Counted from the stretch's first letter, positions 1-5,012 are shown. The stretch: DNA of 5,012 nucleotides from an uncultured Alistipes sp. (GCA_947174575.1 CAMWJM010000111.1:1-5012), one strand, 5' to 3'. Numbers and translations: made by a program. The notes: generated by a model not told the origin, from the sequence alone.

Positions 1-1041
1 GTCGCGGGTGCGCCGCAGCGCGAGCGTCAGGTCGCCGTTGCCTTTCTTGATCTTGGTGTCCGAAACCTCGGCGGGCGTATAGTCGGCCACGGCGGCGCAC
101 ATCACGGCGCCGTCGGCCCGCTCGAATGCGGCGACCGCGGCATCGAACATCTCGGCAGCCGACTCTACGTCGACCCGCTCGACCCCCTGGGGCGTCGGCA
201 GCGCAGTGCGGCCGCTCACCAACACCGCTTCGGCGCCGCGGCGCGCCAGCTCGGCGGCTATGGCATAGCCCATCTTGCCGGTCGAGCGGTTGGAAATGAA
301 CCGCACGGGGTCGATAGCCTCGATCGTGGCTCCGGCCGTGACGACGAACCGCTTGCCGCGCAATGCACCGACTGAAGTGCAACCCGTTCCGGGTTCGAGC
401 ATCTCTTCTTTCCCGAAACTTCCGGCTTCATTCTTGCTTGCCGCCTTGTCGCCGGACATTGCCCCTGATGGATGCAAAAACATCGTGTTCAGGTACTTCA
501 CGATTTCTTCGGGTTCGGCCATGCGACCTTTGCCCACCAAGCCGCTCGCCAGCTCGCCTTCGGCCGGTTCGACGATCCGCACGCCGCGCCCGGTCAGGAC
601 ACGCAGGTTTTCCTGTGTAGCAGCATGGGCGTACATGTCCAAATCCATGGCGGGTGCCGCGACCACCGGACAGCGGGCCGAGAGATAGGTCGTGAGCAGC
701 AGGTTGTCGGCGACGCCGGTGCGCATCTTGGCCAACGTGTTGGCTGTGGCGGGAGCGATCAGATAGCAGTCGGCCCACTCGCCCAATGAGACATGCGAGT
801 TCCAGGCGCCGTTCTCGGGGTCGAAGAACTCCACTAAAATCGGGTTCTTCGAGAGCGTGGCCAGCGTCAGCGGCGTGATGAACTGCTTGGCCAGGGGCGT
901 CATCACCACGCGCACCTCGGCGCCCGCCGTCTTGAGCAGACGACAGAGCATCGCGGCCTTATAGGCTGCGATGCTGCCCGTGACGCCCAGCAAGATGCGG
1001 CGCCCCTCCAATGCGGGATATGCGTGCGGCCCGGACGGCAT
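1..1041 (-). CDS. coaBC: Bifunctional phosphopantothenoylcysteine decarboxylase / phosphopantothenate-cysteine ligase CoaBC (Dfp), C-terminus outside window
   Basis: Cytoplasmic enzyme of coenzyme A synthesis: CoaB joins cysteine to 4'-phosphopantothenate using CTP, and the FMN-dependent CoaC domain decarboxylates the product to 4'-phosphopantetheine. I translated 347 codons from ATG at 1041. The CoaC domain covers about residues 14-185: a GVTGSIAAYK flavin-binding start, the catalytic-type His83 in SHVSLGEWAD, APATANTLAK (96-105), PAMDLDMY (130-137) and LASGLVGKGRM (164-174). CoaB begins near residue 229 with VTAGATIEAIDPVRFISNRSTGKMG, then CAAVADY and KIKK. Family proteins are about 400 residues, so roughly 55 are missing at the left edge. 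The domains are joined by an unusually long linker (about 188-228). Residues matching E. coli Asn125 and Cys158 are Asp133 and Ser166. It lies 35 nt after the omega-like gene and is probably the third gene of the bamD operon. The exact start is less sure, because no clear Shine-Dalgarno sequence is present. Confidence 0.96.
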   Translation of the reverse strand, partial: MPSGPHAYPALEGRRILLGVTGSIAAYKAAMLCRLLKTAGAEVRVVMTPLAKQFITPLTLATLSKNPILVEFFDPENGAWNSHVSLGEWADCYLIAPATANTLAKMRTGVADNLLLTTYLSARCPVVAAPAMDLDMYAHAATQENLRVLTGRGVRIVEPAEGELASGLVGKGRMAEPEEIVKYLNTMFLHPSGAMSGDKAASKNEAGSFGKEEMLEPGTGCTSVGALRGKRFVVTAGATIEAIDPVRFISNRSTGKMGYAIAAELARRGAEAVLVSGRTALPTPQGVERVDVESAAEMFDAAVAAFERADGAVMCAAVADYTPAEVSDTKIKKGNGDLTLALRRTRD

Positions 1042-1076
1042 TCGAATCTGCGGTTTTCGATCCGATTCTATTTTAT

Positions 1077-1403
1077 TTATGCTTCGGCCTCGGGCTTGTT
1101 CTCCTTGTAGAACAGCTCGTCGTCGAGGAACTCCTCCGTGGCGATGATCACGGGTTTGGGCAGCCGCTCGTAGTAGCGCGAAATCTCGATCTGCTCCCGA
1201 TTCTCGAACGTCTCCTCCATGGTGTCCGTGGGCGAGGAGAAGTCGGCCAGCTTGCGGTTGAGTTCGGTCTTCAGCTCGGTCGAGATCTGGTTGGCCCGGC
1301 GGGCGATGATGTTGACGGTTTCGTAGATGTTGCCCGTCTCCTTGTCCAGGTCGACCAACTTGCGGGTGACGGTGTTGTTGGGAATGTTTTTCTTGATTTC
1401 CAT
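1077..1403 (-). CDS. rpoZ: Omega/Rpb6-like DNA-directed RNA polymerase subunit (Bacteroidota type)
   Basis: A 108-residue soluble, charged protein that I assign to the RNA polymerase omega/Rpb6 family, which helps assemble and stabilise the beta' subunit. The supporting segment is TRKLVDLDKETGNIYETVNIIARRANQIS (about residues 13-41), which resembles the omega core in which a short N-terminal helix is followed by an 'ARRARQI'-like helix. The C-terminal half is acidic (FLDDELFYKENKPEAEA), as is common in these proteins. The frame is open 15 codons further upstream, to 1448, but those codons overlap the end of bamD and encode unrelated residues, so I start at MEIKKN (1403). With this start, bamD's TAA and the ATG are separated by one base, suggesting translational coupling. 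The family call rests on a short motif plus the conserved bamD - omega - coaBC order known in Bacteroidota. Confidence 0.82.
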   Translation of the reverse strand: MEIKKNIPNNTVTRKLVDLDKETGNIYETVNIIARRANQISTELKTELNRKLADFSSPTDTMEETFENREQIEISRYYERLPKPVIIATEEFLDDELFYKENKPEAEA

Positions 1404-1404
1404 C

Positions 1405-2220
1405 TTATAGATTGTCTTTGTTGTTGCGATCCAGATAGTCGCGCGCATGCTGGGCCATGCGCTCGGCCTCCTTGATGTGCGCCGACTCGGGATAGGCCTC
1501 CTTGAACGACAGGTAGGAGTCGAGCATCGCCAGATAGCGGTCGGTCTGCTTCGAAGCGATCGAATTGCTGGCGAAGCGGTAGCTCGCGTCGACGATCAGA
1601 TACATGATCTCCTCGCGCCGCCGGCTCTCGGGATACTCCTTCAGCGCGTTCTTGAGCGCCGTGATCGCCGACTTGTAGCGGCCGATCTTGTAGTAGGTGT
1701 AGGCGTTCAGATAGGCTTTCTCCTGCAGGCGGCCCGTCAACTCCTCCCGGATTTTCAGGAAGTCGTCCGTATATCGGCTCTCGGGGTGGTGCGACATGAA
1801 TTCGTCGATGGCGATCAGCGCCTGGGTAGTCAGCGTCTGGTCGCGCGAGGGGCCGGGCGCCAGGTAGTAGAAACACATGGCATACATCCCCTCGGCCTCT
1901 TCGATGAAGGCGCTGCGCCCGAATTTGCGCCGGAATTCGTCGAGCAGCTCCGAGGCGGTGTCGTAGTCGCGGCCCTTGAACTTGCAGCGGGCGTTGAAAT
2001 ACGAAATCGAATCTTCGCGCTGCGTACCGATGTAGTAGTGCTGCGCCCCCTCGAAGAGCGTCGAGGCGCGCTGCCACTTCTCTTTCTCGTAGTACTCCAG
2101 GGCCTTGGCATAGATTCGGTCGGGCTGTCCGCTTTTGAGCAGGGCGTTCATGCCGCTGCAACCGCACAGAACGACCGCCGAGACGATGACCCCGAGGGCC
2201 TGTCGGAATGTTCGCTTCAT
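1405..2220 (-). CDS. bamD: Outer membrane protein assembly factor BamD (YfiO family TPR lipoprotein)
   Basis: A 271-residue lipoprotein component of the BAM complex, which folds beta-barrel proteins into the outer membrane; it faces the periplasm and works with BamA. The N-terminus is a lipoprotein signal: basic MKRTFR, a hydrophobic stretch (about 9-18), then lipobox LCGC with Cys21 as the lipidated residue. The mature part is all-helical with tetratricopeptide-like repeats, for example AKALEYYEKEKWQRASTLFE, ARCKFKGRDYDTASELLDEF and AYTYYKIGRYKSAITALKNA, with the HPESRY and YPESRRREE turns typical of YfiO/BamD. Length is close to the usual 240-290 residues. A Bacteroidota promoter lies about 30-60 nt upstream of the ATG, and the stop codon nearly abuts the next gene. 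The Cys at -2 of the lipobox is a little unusual but acceptable. Confidence 0.95.
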   Translation of the reverse strand: MKRTFRQALGVIVSAVVLCGCSGMNALLKSGQPDRIYAKALEYYEKEKWQRASTLFEGAQHYYIGTQREDSISYFNARCKFKGRDYDTASELLDEFRRKFGRSAFIEEAEGMYAMCFYYLAPGPSRDQTLTTQALIAIDEFMSHHPESRYTDDFLKIREELTGRLQEKAYLNAYTYYKIGRYKSAITALKNALKEYPESRRREEIMYLIVDASYRFASNSIASKQTDRYLAMLDSYLSFKEAYPESAHIKEAERMAQHARDYLDRNNKDNL

Positions 2221-2249
2221 CGATGAATCTTTTACGGCGCTTTATCGCA

Positions 2250-2280
2250 CAAAGTTACGCATAAATTAACGAAAACCAAA
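2250..2280 (-). promoter_or_regulatory. Bacteroidota-type promoter for the bamD-rpoZ-coaBC operon
   Basis: On the minus strand TTTG (2280-2277) is followed by a 19-nt spacer and TAACTTTG (2257-2250). This matches the TTTG / TAnnTTTG promoter form of the Bacteroidota housekeeping sigma factor. Transcription would begin around 2243-2246, giving a leader of about 25 nt before the bamD ATG. The -33 element sits at the end of a run of nine T residues. No comparable motif is visible upstream of rpoZ or coaBC, which supports a single operon promoter. Confidence 0.82.
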
Positions 2281-2380
2281 AAAAAATATTGTCCGCCCCA
2301 ATGCCGTAGCGGGTGGAGGGGCCGACCCCGTGGCGAGTATAGACACCGGAGCGCTCGCGCGTTCGGGGCGGCCGGACATG

Positions 2381-2409
2381 AAAAAGTCCCTGCCGCTGCG
2401 GCAGAGACT
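2381..2409 (-). terminator. Intrinsic terminator of the cls / beta-barrel transcription unit
   Basis: Read on the minus strand, AGTCTCTGCCG (2409-2399) pairs with CGGCAGGGACT (2395-2385) across a 3-nt loop: 11 base pairs with a single G-U wobble. The hairpin runs straight into a T run (2385-2381). It lies about 80 nt after the beta-barrel stop codon and before the bamD promoter, which separates the two units. Confidence 0.88.
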
Positions 2410-2491
2410 CGCTCGAAAGCGGCGGATATTCGGATGCCCGGATCGTCGTGCAGTCGAGCTGCCGGAACCGGGCCGTACGAACGGCATTTTT

Positions 2492-3106
2492 TCAGAAGAA
2501 GAATCCGACCGACCCGCCGTATACGATGTCGTGGGGCACTTTGACCCGCTGGGCCGTGCCGCGGGAGGTGAAGGTCTGCCATACGTGGCTGCGCGGATAG
2601 CCCGACATGCGGAAATCGATGAAGAACTTGCGGATGTTCAACCCTACGCCGCCCATGAGACCGACGTTGCGGTTGTTGAAATCGACCTGCAGGATGTTCG
2701 AGGCGTTGCTGTGCTCGGAGTGGCTTACGCGGAAGAGCGGCCCGCCGAACAAGCGCAGCGGCCCGAACTGCAGACCCAGCTGCACCGGTATTTCGAGTCG
2801 GTCGGCCCGCAGCTTCACGGTGCGGTGCACGGCGCCTATGGCCAGTACGTCGTAGTTGACGAACGCATAGTCGAGTTCGCCTTGCAGGTGGAACCGGCGC
2901 GAGAGGTTGAGCCGCATGACCAAGCCCAGATCGTAGCCCACGCGCGAATTGCCGGGGATGAAACGGGTGTCGCCGATCTTGATGCGCGAGAATTTGTAGT
3001 CGGTGAGGTTCACGCCTCCCCGGAGACCGACCCGAAACCGTTGGGCCGAGACGTTCGCGGCCCCCAACACGAAGAGGAGCGCGAGCAGTGCGGAAATTTT
3101 TTTCAT
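2492..3106 (-). CDS. Outer membrane beta-barrel protein (porin-family / OmpX-like fold)
   Basis: A 204-residue exported protein. It starts with a Sec signal peptide (MKKISALLALLFVLGAANVSA, residues 1-21; likely signal peptidase I cut before Gln22). The mature part has alternating hydrophobic/polar strands separated by short turns, for example RFRVGLRGGVNLTDYKF, GYDLGLVMRLNLSRRFHLQGELDYAFV, IPVQLGLQFGPLRLFGGPLFRV and VGLMGGVGLNIRKFFIDFRM. It ends VYGGSVGFFF, a C-terminal aromatic strand typical of BAM substrates. This fits the small 'outer membrane protein beta-barrel' families common in Bacteroidota (about 8 strands). Specific function and ligand are unknown. It follows cls by 35 nt on the same strand with no promoter motif between, so it is probably co-transcribed. 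The start is supported by the signal peptide; the only ribosome-site candidate is a weak AAGAG about 8 nt upstream. Confidence 0.88.
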   Translation of the reverse strand: MKKISALLALLFVLGAANVSAQRFRVGLRGGVNLTDYKFSRIKIGDTRFIPGNSRVGYDLGLVMRLNLSRRFHLQGELDYAFVNYDVLAIGAVHRTVKLRADRLEIPVQLGLQFGPLRLFGGPLFRVSHSEHSNASNILQVDFNNRNVGLMGGVGLNIRKFFIDFRMSGYPRSHVWQTFTSRGTAQRVKVPHDIVYGGSVGFFF

Positions 3107-3141
3107 AGTTCACTCTTGCTTTTAGTTTTTCGGCGGAGCGG

Positions 3142-4494
3142 TCACAGCAGGGGCGAGGCGAATCGCAGCAGGTCGCCGAGCGTGCGGCGCCACAAGGGCG
3201 GCCGCCACGTCTGCGGCTCGATGCGCATGCACGACCGCAGGTCGGCGTCGAACGTGGCGGCCATGCGTCGGGCCACCGCACGGTCGCGGATGAAGGCCGT
3301 GGCTTCGAGGTTGTCCAGCAGACTACGGTAGTCCATGTTGGCCGTGCCGATCGAGACCGTGCGATCGTCGACGATGAGCACCTTGGCGTGCAGAAACCCT
3401 TTGTCGTAGCGGTAGAGTTCGACCCCCGCGGCGAGCAAGTCCTCGACATAGGAGTCGGCAGCCAGATCCGCGATGCGCGAATCGCTGCCCGCCGGAATCA
3501 TCGCTTCGACCCGCACGCCGCAACTCACGGCCAGCCGCAGCGCGTCGAGAATCAGCGTCGGCGGCAGAAAATAGGGCGAGCAGAGCCTCACGCGATGCCG
3601 CGCACGGACGATCGCTGCGGCGAACGCCTCGGCCAGAGTCGTGCGCGAGGCGCCCTCCTCGGCCCACGCCAGGTGGATCGGCAGCGGGTCGCGGATCTCG
3701 TGCGCCGCGATATAGCGCCTCGGGTCGAGCCGCTCGCCGCAGGTCGCGGCCCAGTCGGCCAGGAAAAGCCGCTGCAGGTCGGCGACCGCGTCGCCCTCCA
3801 TGCGCAGGTGCTCGTCGCGCCATTTGCCCATGTCGTCTCCGTCGAGATAGTATTTTGCAATATTTATGCCGCCTATGTAGGCTATTTTTCCGTCCGTGAC
3901 CACTATTTTGCGGTGGTTGCGCCGGGCGGCCCGGGGCGTGAACCACGGGAAGCGCAACGGGGCATAGGCCGCCGTGCGGATGCCGGCCCGGCGCATGCGG
4001 CGCAACATGCTGCGGGTCAGCCGCCACGACCCTACGGCGTCGTAGATCACCCGCACCTCCACCCCGGCGCGCGATTTGCGGATGAGGATTTCGGCTATGG
4101 TGCGGCCGATGCGGTCGTCGCGGAAGATGTAATACTCCATGTGGATCGAACGCGTGGCCCGCTGCAGCGAGGCGATCAGCGACGAGAAGGCGTCGCCGCC
4201 GTCGTGCAGCAGCTCGATCCGGTTGCAGGGCGCGGGACGGGTGCCGCACCCCCGGAAAATGATGCGTTGCAGGGCGTCGCCGCGGCAGGCGGACGGGCAG
4301 TGCGGCGGCGCGAGTCGGCGATAACCCGCCAGAATGTAGAGCAGCGTGCCCGCCACGGGTAGCAGCAGGACGATGGCGCCCCATGCGGCGGCCGAAGCGG
4401 GTATGCGGTGGCGGCGCGCCAGGAAAACCAGCGCGCCCGCACTCCACAGCAAATGGGAAGCCAGCAGAATAAGCATATCCCGCGGCTGCGGCAT
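3142..4494 (-). CDS. cls: Cardiolipin synthase (phospholipase D superfamily)
   Basis: Inner-membrane enzyme predicted to condense phosphatidylglycerol molecules into cardiolipin and glycerol. It has 450 residues, against about 480 for typical ClsA. The N-terminus has two membrane segments (about 7-26 and 35-56), the second with the family-like VLLLPVAGTLLYILAGYRR. Two HKD catalytic motifs are intact: H194-K196-D201 followed by GGIN, and H369-K371-D376 followed by IGTANMDYRS. Other family blocks are MEYYIFRDDRIG (119-130), WRDEHLRMEG (225-234) and CSPYFLPP (305-312). The start may be Met1 (4494) or Met7 (4476): a GGAG sits only 1 nt before the first, and neither has an ideal ribosome site. The codons around the first HKD motif are AT-richer than the rest. 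Other phospholipase-D-type phosphatidyltransferases are possible, but paired HKD motifs plus the N-terminal membrane domain favour Cls. No clear promoter was seen upstream. Confidence 0.94.
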   Translation of the reverse strand: MPQPRDMLILLASHLLWSAGALVFLARRHRIPASAAAWGAIVLLLPVAGTLLYILAGYRRLAPPHCPSACRGDALQRIIFRGCGTRPAPCNRIELLHDGGDAFSSLIASLQRATRSIHMEYYIFRDDRIGRTIAEILIRKSRAGVEVRVIYDAVGSWRLTRSMLRRMRRAGIRTAAYAPLRFPWFTPRAARRNHRKIVVTDGKIAYIGGINIAKYYLDGDDMGKWRDEHLRMEGDAVADLQRLFLADWAATCGERLDPRRYIAAHEIRDPLPIHLAWAEEGASRTTLAEAFAAAIVRARHRVRLCSPYFLPPTLILDALRLAVSCGVRVEAMIPAGSDSRIADLAADSYVEDLLAAGVELYRYDKGFLHAKVLIVDDRTVSIGTANMDYRSLLDNLEATAFIRDRAVARRMAATFDADLRSCMRIEPQTWRPPLWRRTLGDLLRFASPLL

Positions 4495-4509
4495 ACTCCG
4501 TGCCAGGGC

Positions 4510-4537
4510 ATTCGAAAAAAGATTTGCTTTTTCGAAT
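4510..4537. repeat. Perfect 10-bp inverted repeat around the greA -33 element
   Basis: ATTCGAAAAA (4510-4519) and TTTTTCGAAT (4528-4537) are exact reverse complements separated by 8 nt (AGATTTGC). The loop contains the TTTG of the proposed greA promoter. On the other strand the repeat ends 15 nt before the cls ATG. It could be a protein-binding operator acting on one or both divergent genes, or a hairpin in the cls leader. The repeat itself is seen directly; the role is inferred. Confidence 0.7.
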
Positions 4538-4554
4538 TATCCTTTCTATCTTTG
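4523..4554 (+). promoter_or_regulatory. Bacteroidota-type promoter for greA
   Basis: TTTG (4523-4526), a 20-nt spacer and TATCTTTG (4547-4554) match the TTTG / TAnnTTTG Bacteroidota promoter. The start of transcription would be about 4558-4561, leaving an untranslated leader of about 100 nt before greA, much longer than the leader proposed for bamD. Confidence 0.8.
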
Positions 4555-4571
4555 TCTATGAAATGACAGGG

Positions 4572-4611
4572 TTCTGGCCTTTCCGGCCGGGATTCTTGTT
4601 TTTTGCTTTTT
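4572..4611 (+). promoter_or_regulatory. Terminator-like hairpin in the greA leader (possible attenuator)
   Basis: TTCTGGCC (4572-4579) can pair with GGCCGGGA (4585-4592) across a 5-nt loop: 8 pairs, two of them G-U. It is followed by a T-rich stretch (4593-4611) including six consecutive T residues (4599-4604). The layout resembles an intrinsic terminator placed about 45 nt after the predicted transcription start and before greA. The core GGCC/GGCC stem is short, so termination would probably be partial. Confidence 0.45.
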
Positions 4612-4615
4612 CGAA
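4602..4615 (+). repeat. Second copy of a 14-bp direct repeat in the greA upstream region
   Basis: TTTGCTTTTTCGAA occurs exactly at 4523-4536 and at 4602-4615, 79 bp apart. The first copy includes the greA -33 element and the right arm of the inverted repeat. The second lies in the leader and overlaps the T-rich stretch after the hairpin. Only the right half-site is repeated: no matching left arm sits near the second copy. Confidence 0.65.
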
Positions 4616-4624
4616 GTCGGAGCG

Positions 4625-4645
4625 TCCTCGCGGGCGACCGCGGGA
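4625..4645 (+). other. Leader hairpin with GNRA-type tetraloop just upstream of greA
   Basis: TCC (4625-4627) and CGCGG (4629-4633) pair with CCGCG (4638-4642) and GGA (4643-4645), leaving a one-base bulge (T4628) and a GCGA loop, which fits the stable GNRA tetraloop class. The stem ends 15 nt before the greA ATG; the intervening sequence is A/T-rich with no Shine-Dalgarno match. It may place the start codon in an accessible unstructured window or influence initiation. The structure was read by eye and not energy-scored. Confidence 0.45.
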
Positions 4646-4660
4646 AAATTATTTTACGTT

Positions 4661-5012
4661 ATGGCAAAAGAGATTATTTATCTGACGGCGGAGGGTTACA
4701 AAAAGCTCAAGGATGAACTCGATCACATGCGTTCCGTCGAGCGTCCGGCCATTTCGGCAGCGATCGCCGAGGCGCGCGACAAGGGCGACCTTTCGGAGAA
4801 CGCGGAGTACGACGCAGCCCGCGAGGCCCAGGGCCTGCTGGAGATGCGCATCGCCAAGATGGAAGATACGATCGCCAACGCGCGGATCATCGACGAGTCG
4901 AAGATCGACAAGAGCAAGGTGCAGATATTGAGCAAGGTGACGCTGCTCAACCGCAATACGGGCAAGCAGATGGTCTACACGATCGTCGCCGAGCACGAAG
5001 CCAACCTGCGCG
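4661..5012 (+). CDS. greA: Transcription elongation factor GreA, C-terminus outside window
   Basis: Cytoplasmic factor that enters the RNA polymerase secondary channel and stimulates cleavage of backtracked RNA to rescue stalled complexes. 117 complete codons are visible of a protein usually about 155-160 residues long. It opens MAKEIIYLTAEGYKKLKDEL, followed by the N-terminal antiparallel coiled coil. The acidic tip GDLSENAEYDAA (42-53) places Asp43 and Glu46 at the positions of the catalytic acidic pair of E. coli GreA. AREAQGLLEMRIAKMEDTIANARIID follows, and the FKBP-like C-terminal domain begins around residue 85 before the window ends. The start at 4661 matches the family N-terminus exactly. 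It is divergent from cls and has its own promoter and a structured leader of about 100 nt. Confidence 0.97.
   Translation, partial: MAKEIIYLTAEGYKKLKDELDHMRSVERPAISAAIAEARDKGDLSENAEYDAAREAQGLLEMRIAKMEDTIANARIIDESKIDKSKVQILSKVTLLNRNTGKQMVYTIVAEHEANLR

Larger units (their letters stand above)
2221..2491. other. Non-coding gap between bamD and the beta-barrel gene
   Basis: This 271-base stretch holds, from right to left, the 3' tail of the beta-barrel transcript (about 82 nt), an intrinsic terminator (2381-2409), about 100 nt of GC-rich sequence with no recognisable signal, then the bamD promoter and short leader. A 73-codon open frame (2487 to 2266, minus) spans the terminator and promoter, has no protein-like features and is not counted as a gene. 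Confidence 0.75.

Noticed and set aside
275..1475. Several plus-strand open frames over coaBC and the omega-like gene
   Set aside because: The minus strand gives a continuous CoaBC translation from 1041 to the window edge, and the omega-like protein after it. The plus frames are low-complexity shadows.
1447..2226. 259-codon open frame on the plus strand opposite bamD
   Set aside because: It mirrors bamD codon for codon, has no domain signature, and no promoter or ribosome site was seen for it.
2266..2487. 73-codon minus-strand open frame after the beta-barrel gene
   Set aside because: It contains the intrinsic terminator and runs into the bamD promoter, with a Ser/Arg/Pro-rich composition and no family resemblance.
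2472..2492. Plus-strand GCCGT / ACGGC hairpin followed by six T residues
   Set aside because: It looks like a small intrinsic terminator, but the stem is only 5 bp and no plus-strand gene precedes it; probably chance.
2330..3331. 333-codon open frame on the plus strand
   Set aside because: It runs antisense through the beta-barrel gene and the end of cls and crosses the terminator. The opposite strand encodes a protein with signal peptide and beta-strands, so this is a GC-rich shadow frame.
3388..4362. 324-codon open frame on the plus strand opposite cls
   Set aside because: The minus strand carries intact HKD motifs and the family layout. The plus-strand translation is Arg/Ala/Gly-rich with no recognisable domain.
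4495..4660. Search for a minus-strand promoter for cls
   Set aside because: Only weak partial matches such as TAATTCGA were seen, without a -33 partner at the right distance, so no cls promoter is annotated.
4500..4685. 61-codon plus-strand open frame ahead of greA
   Set aside because: It begins upstream of the proposed greA promoter, so it would not be on the greA transcript, and it overlaps the greA start in another frame. The composition reflects the repeats and T-rich tracts.

Overview
The window looks like chromosomal DNA of a GC-rich member of the Bacteroidota, most like Alistipes/Rikenellaceae. Two lines of evidence support this. Both promoters that can be recognised have the Bacteroidota form (TTTG, 19-20 nt spacer, TAnnTTTG), and the gene order bamD - omega-like RNA polymerase subunit - coaBC is a typical Bacteroidota core cluster. 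The genus is inferred from gene content and base composition and was not tested by alignment. No tRNA, rRNA, CRISPR array, insertion sequence or phage gene was seen.

Layout from left to right. Bases 1-1041 (minus) hold coaBC, cut off by the left edge. Bases 1077-1403 (minus) hold a small omega/Rpb6-type RNA polymerase subunit, and 1405-2220 (minus) the lipoprotein BamD. These three form one operon read right to left from a strong Bacteroidota promoter at 2250-2280. Bases 2221-2491 are non-coding and hold that promoter plus an intrinsic terminator (2381-2409) that ends the next transcription unit. That unit, also on the minus strand, is a phospholipase-D-type cardiolipin synthase (3142-4494) followed by a small outer-membrane beta-barrel protein (2492-3106). 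Bases 4495-4660 are a divergent intergenic region with a promoter, a leader of about 100 nt, and several inverted and direct repeats. The greA gene (4661 onward, plus) runs off the right edge.

Functionally this is a housekeeping and envelope region: outer-membrane protein assembly (BamD), membrane lipid synthesis (Cls), an outer-membrane barrel, coenzyme A synthesis (CoaBC), and two RNA polymerase accessory proteins (omega-like subunit, GreA). I found no convincing new multi-gene system. The least ordinary signals are in the greA/cls intergenic region: a 10-bp perfect inverted repeat around the greA -33 element, a 14-bp direct repeat, and a terminator-like hairpin in the greA leader. In addition, CoaBC has Asp and Ser where the E. 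coli enzyme has active-site Asn and Cys.
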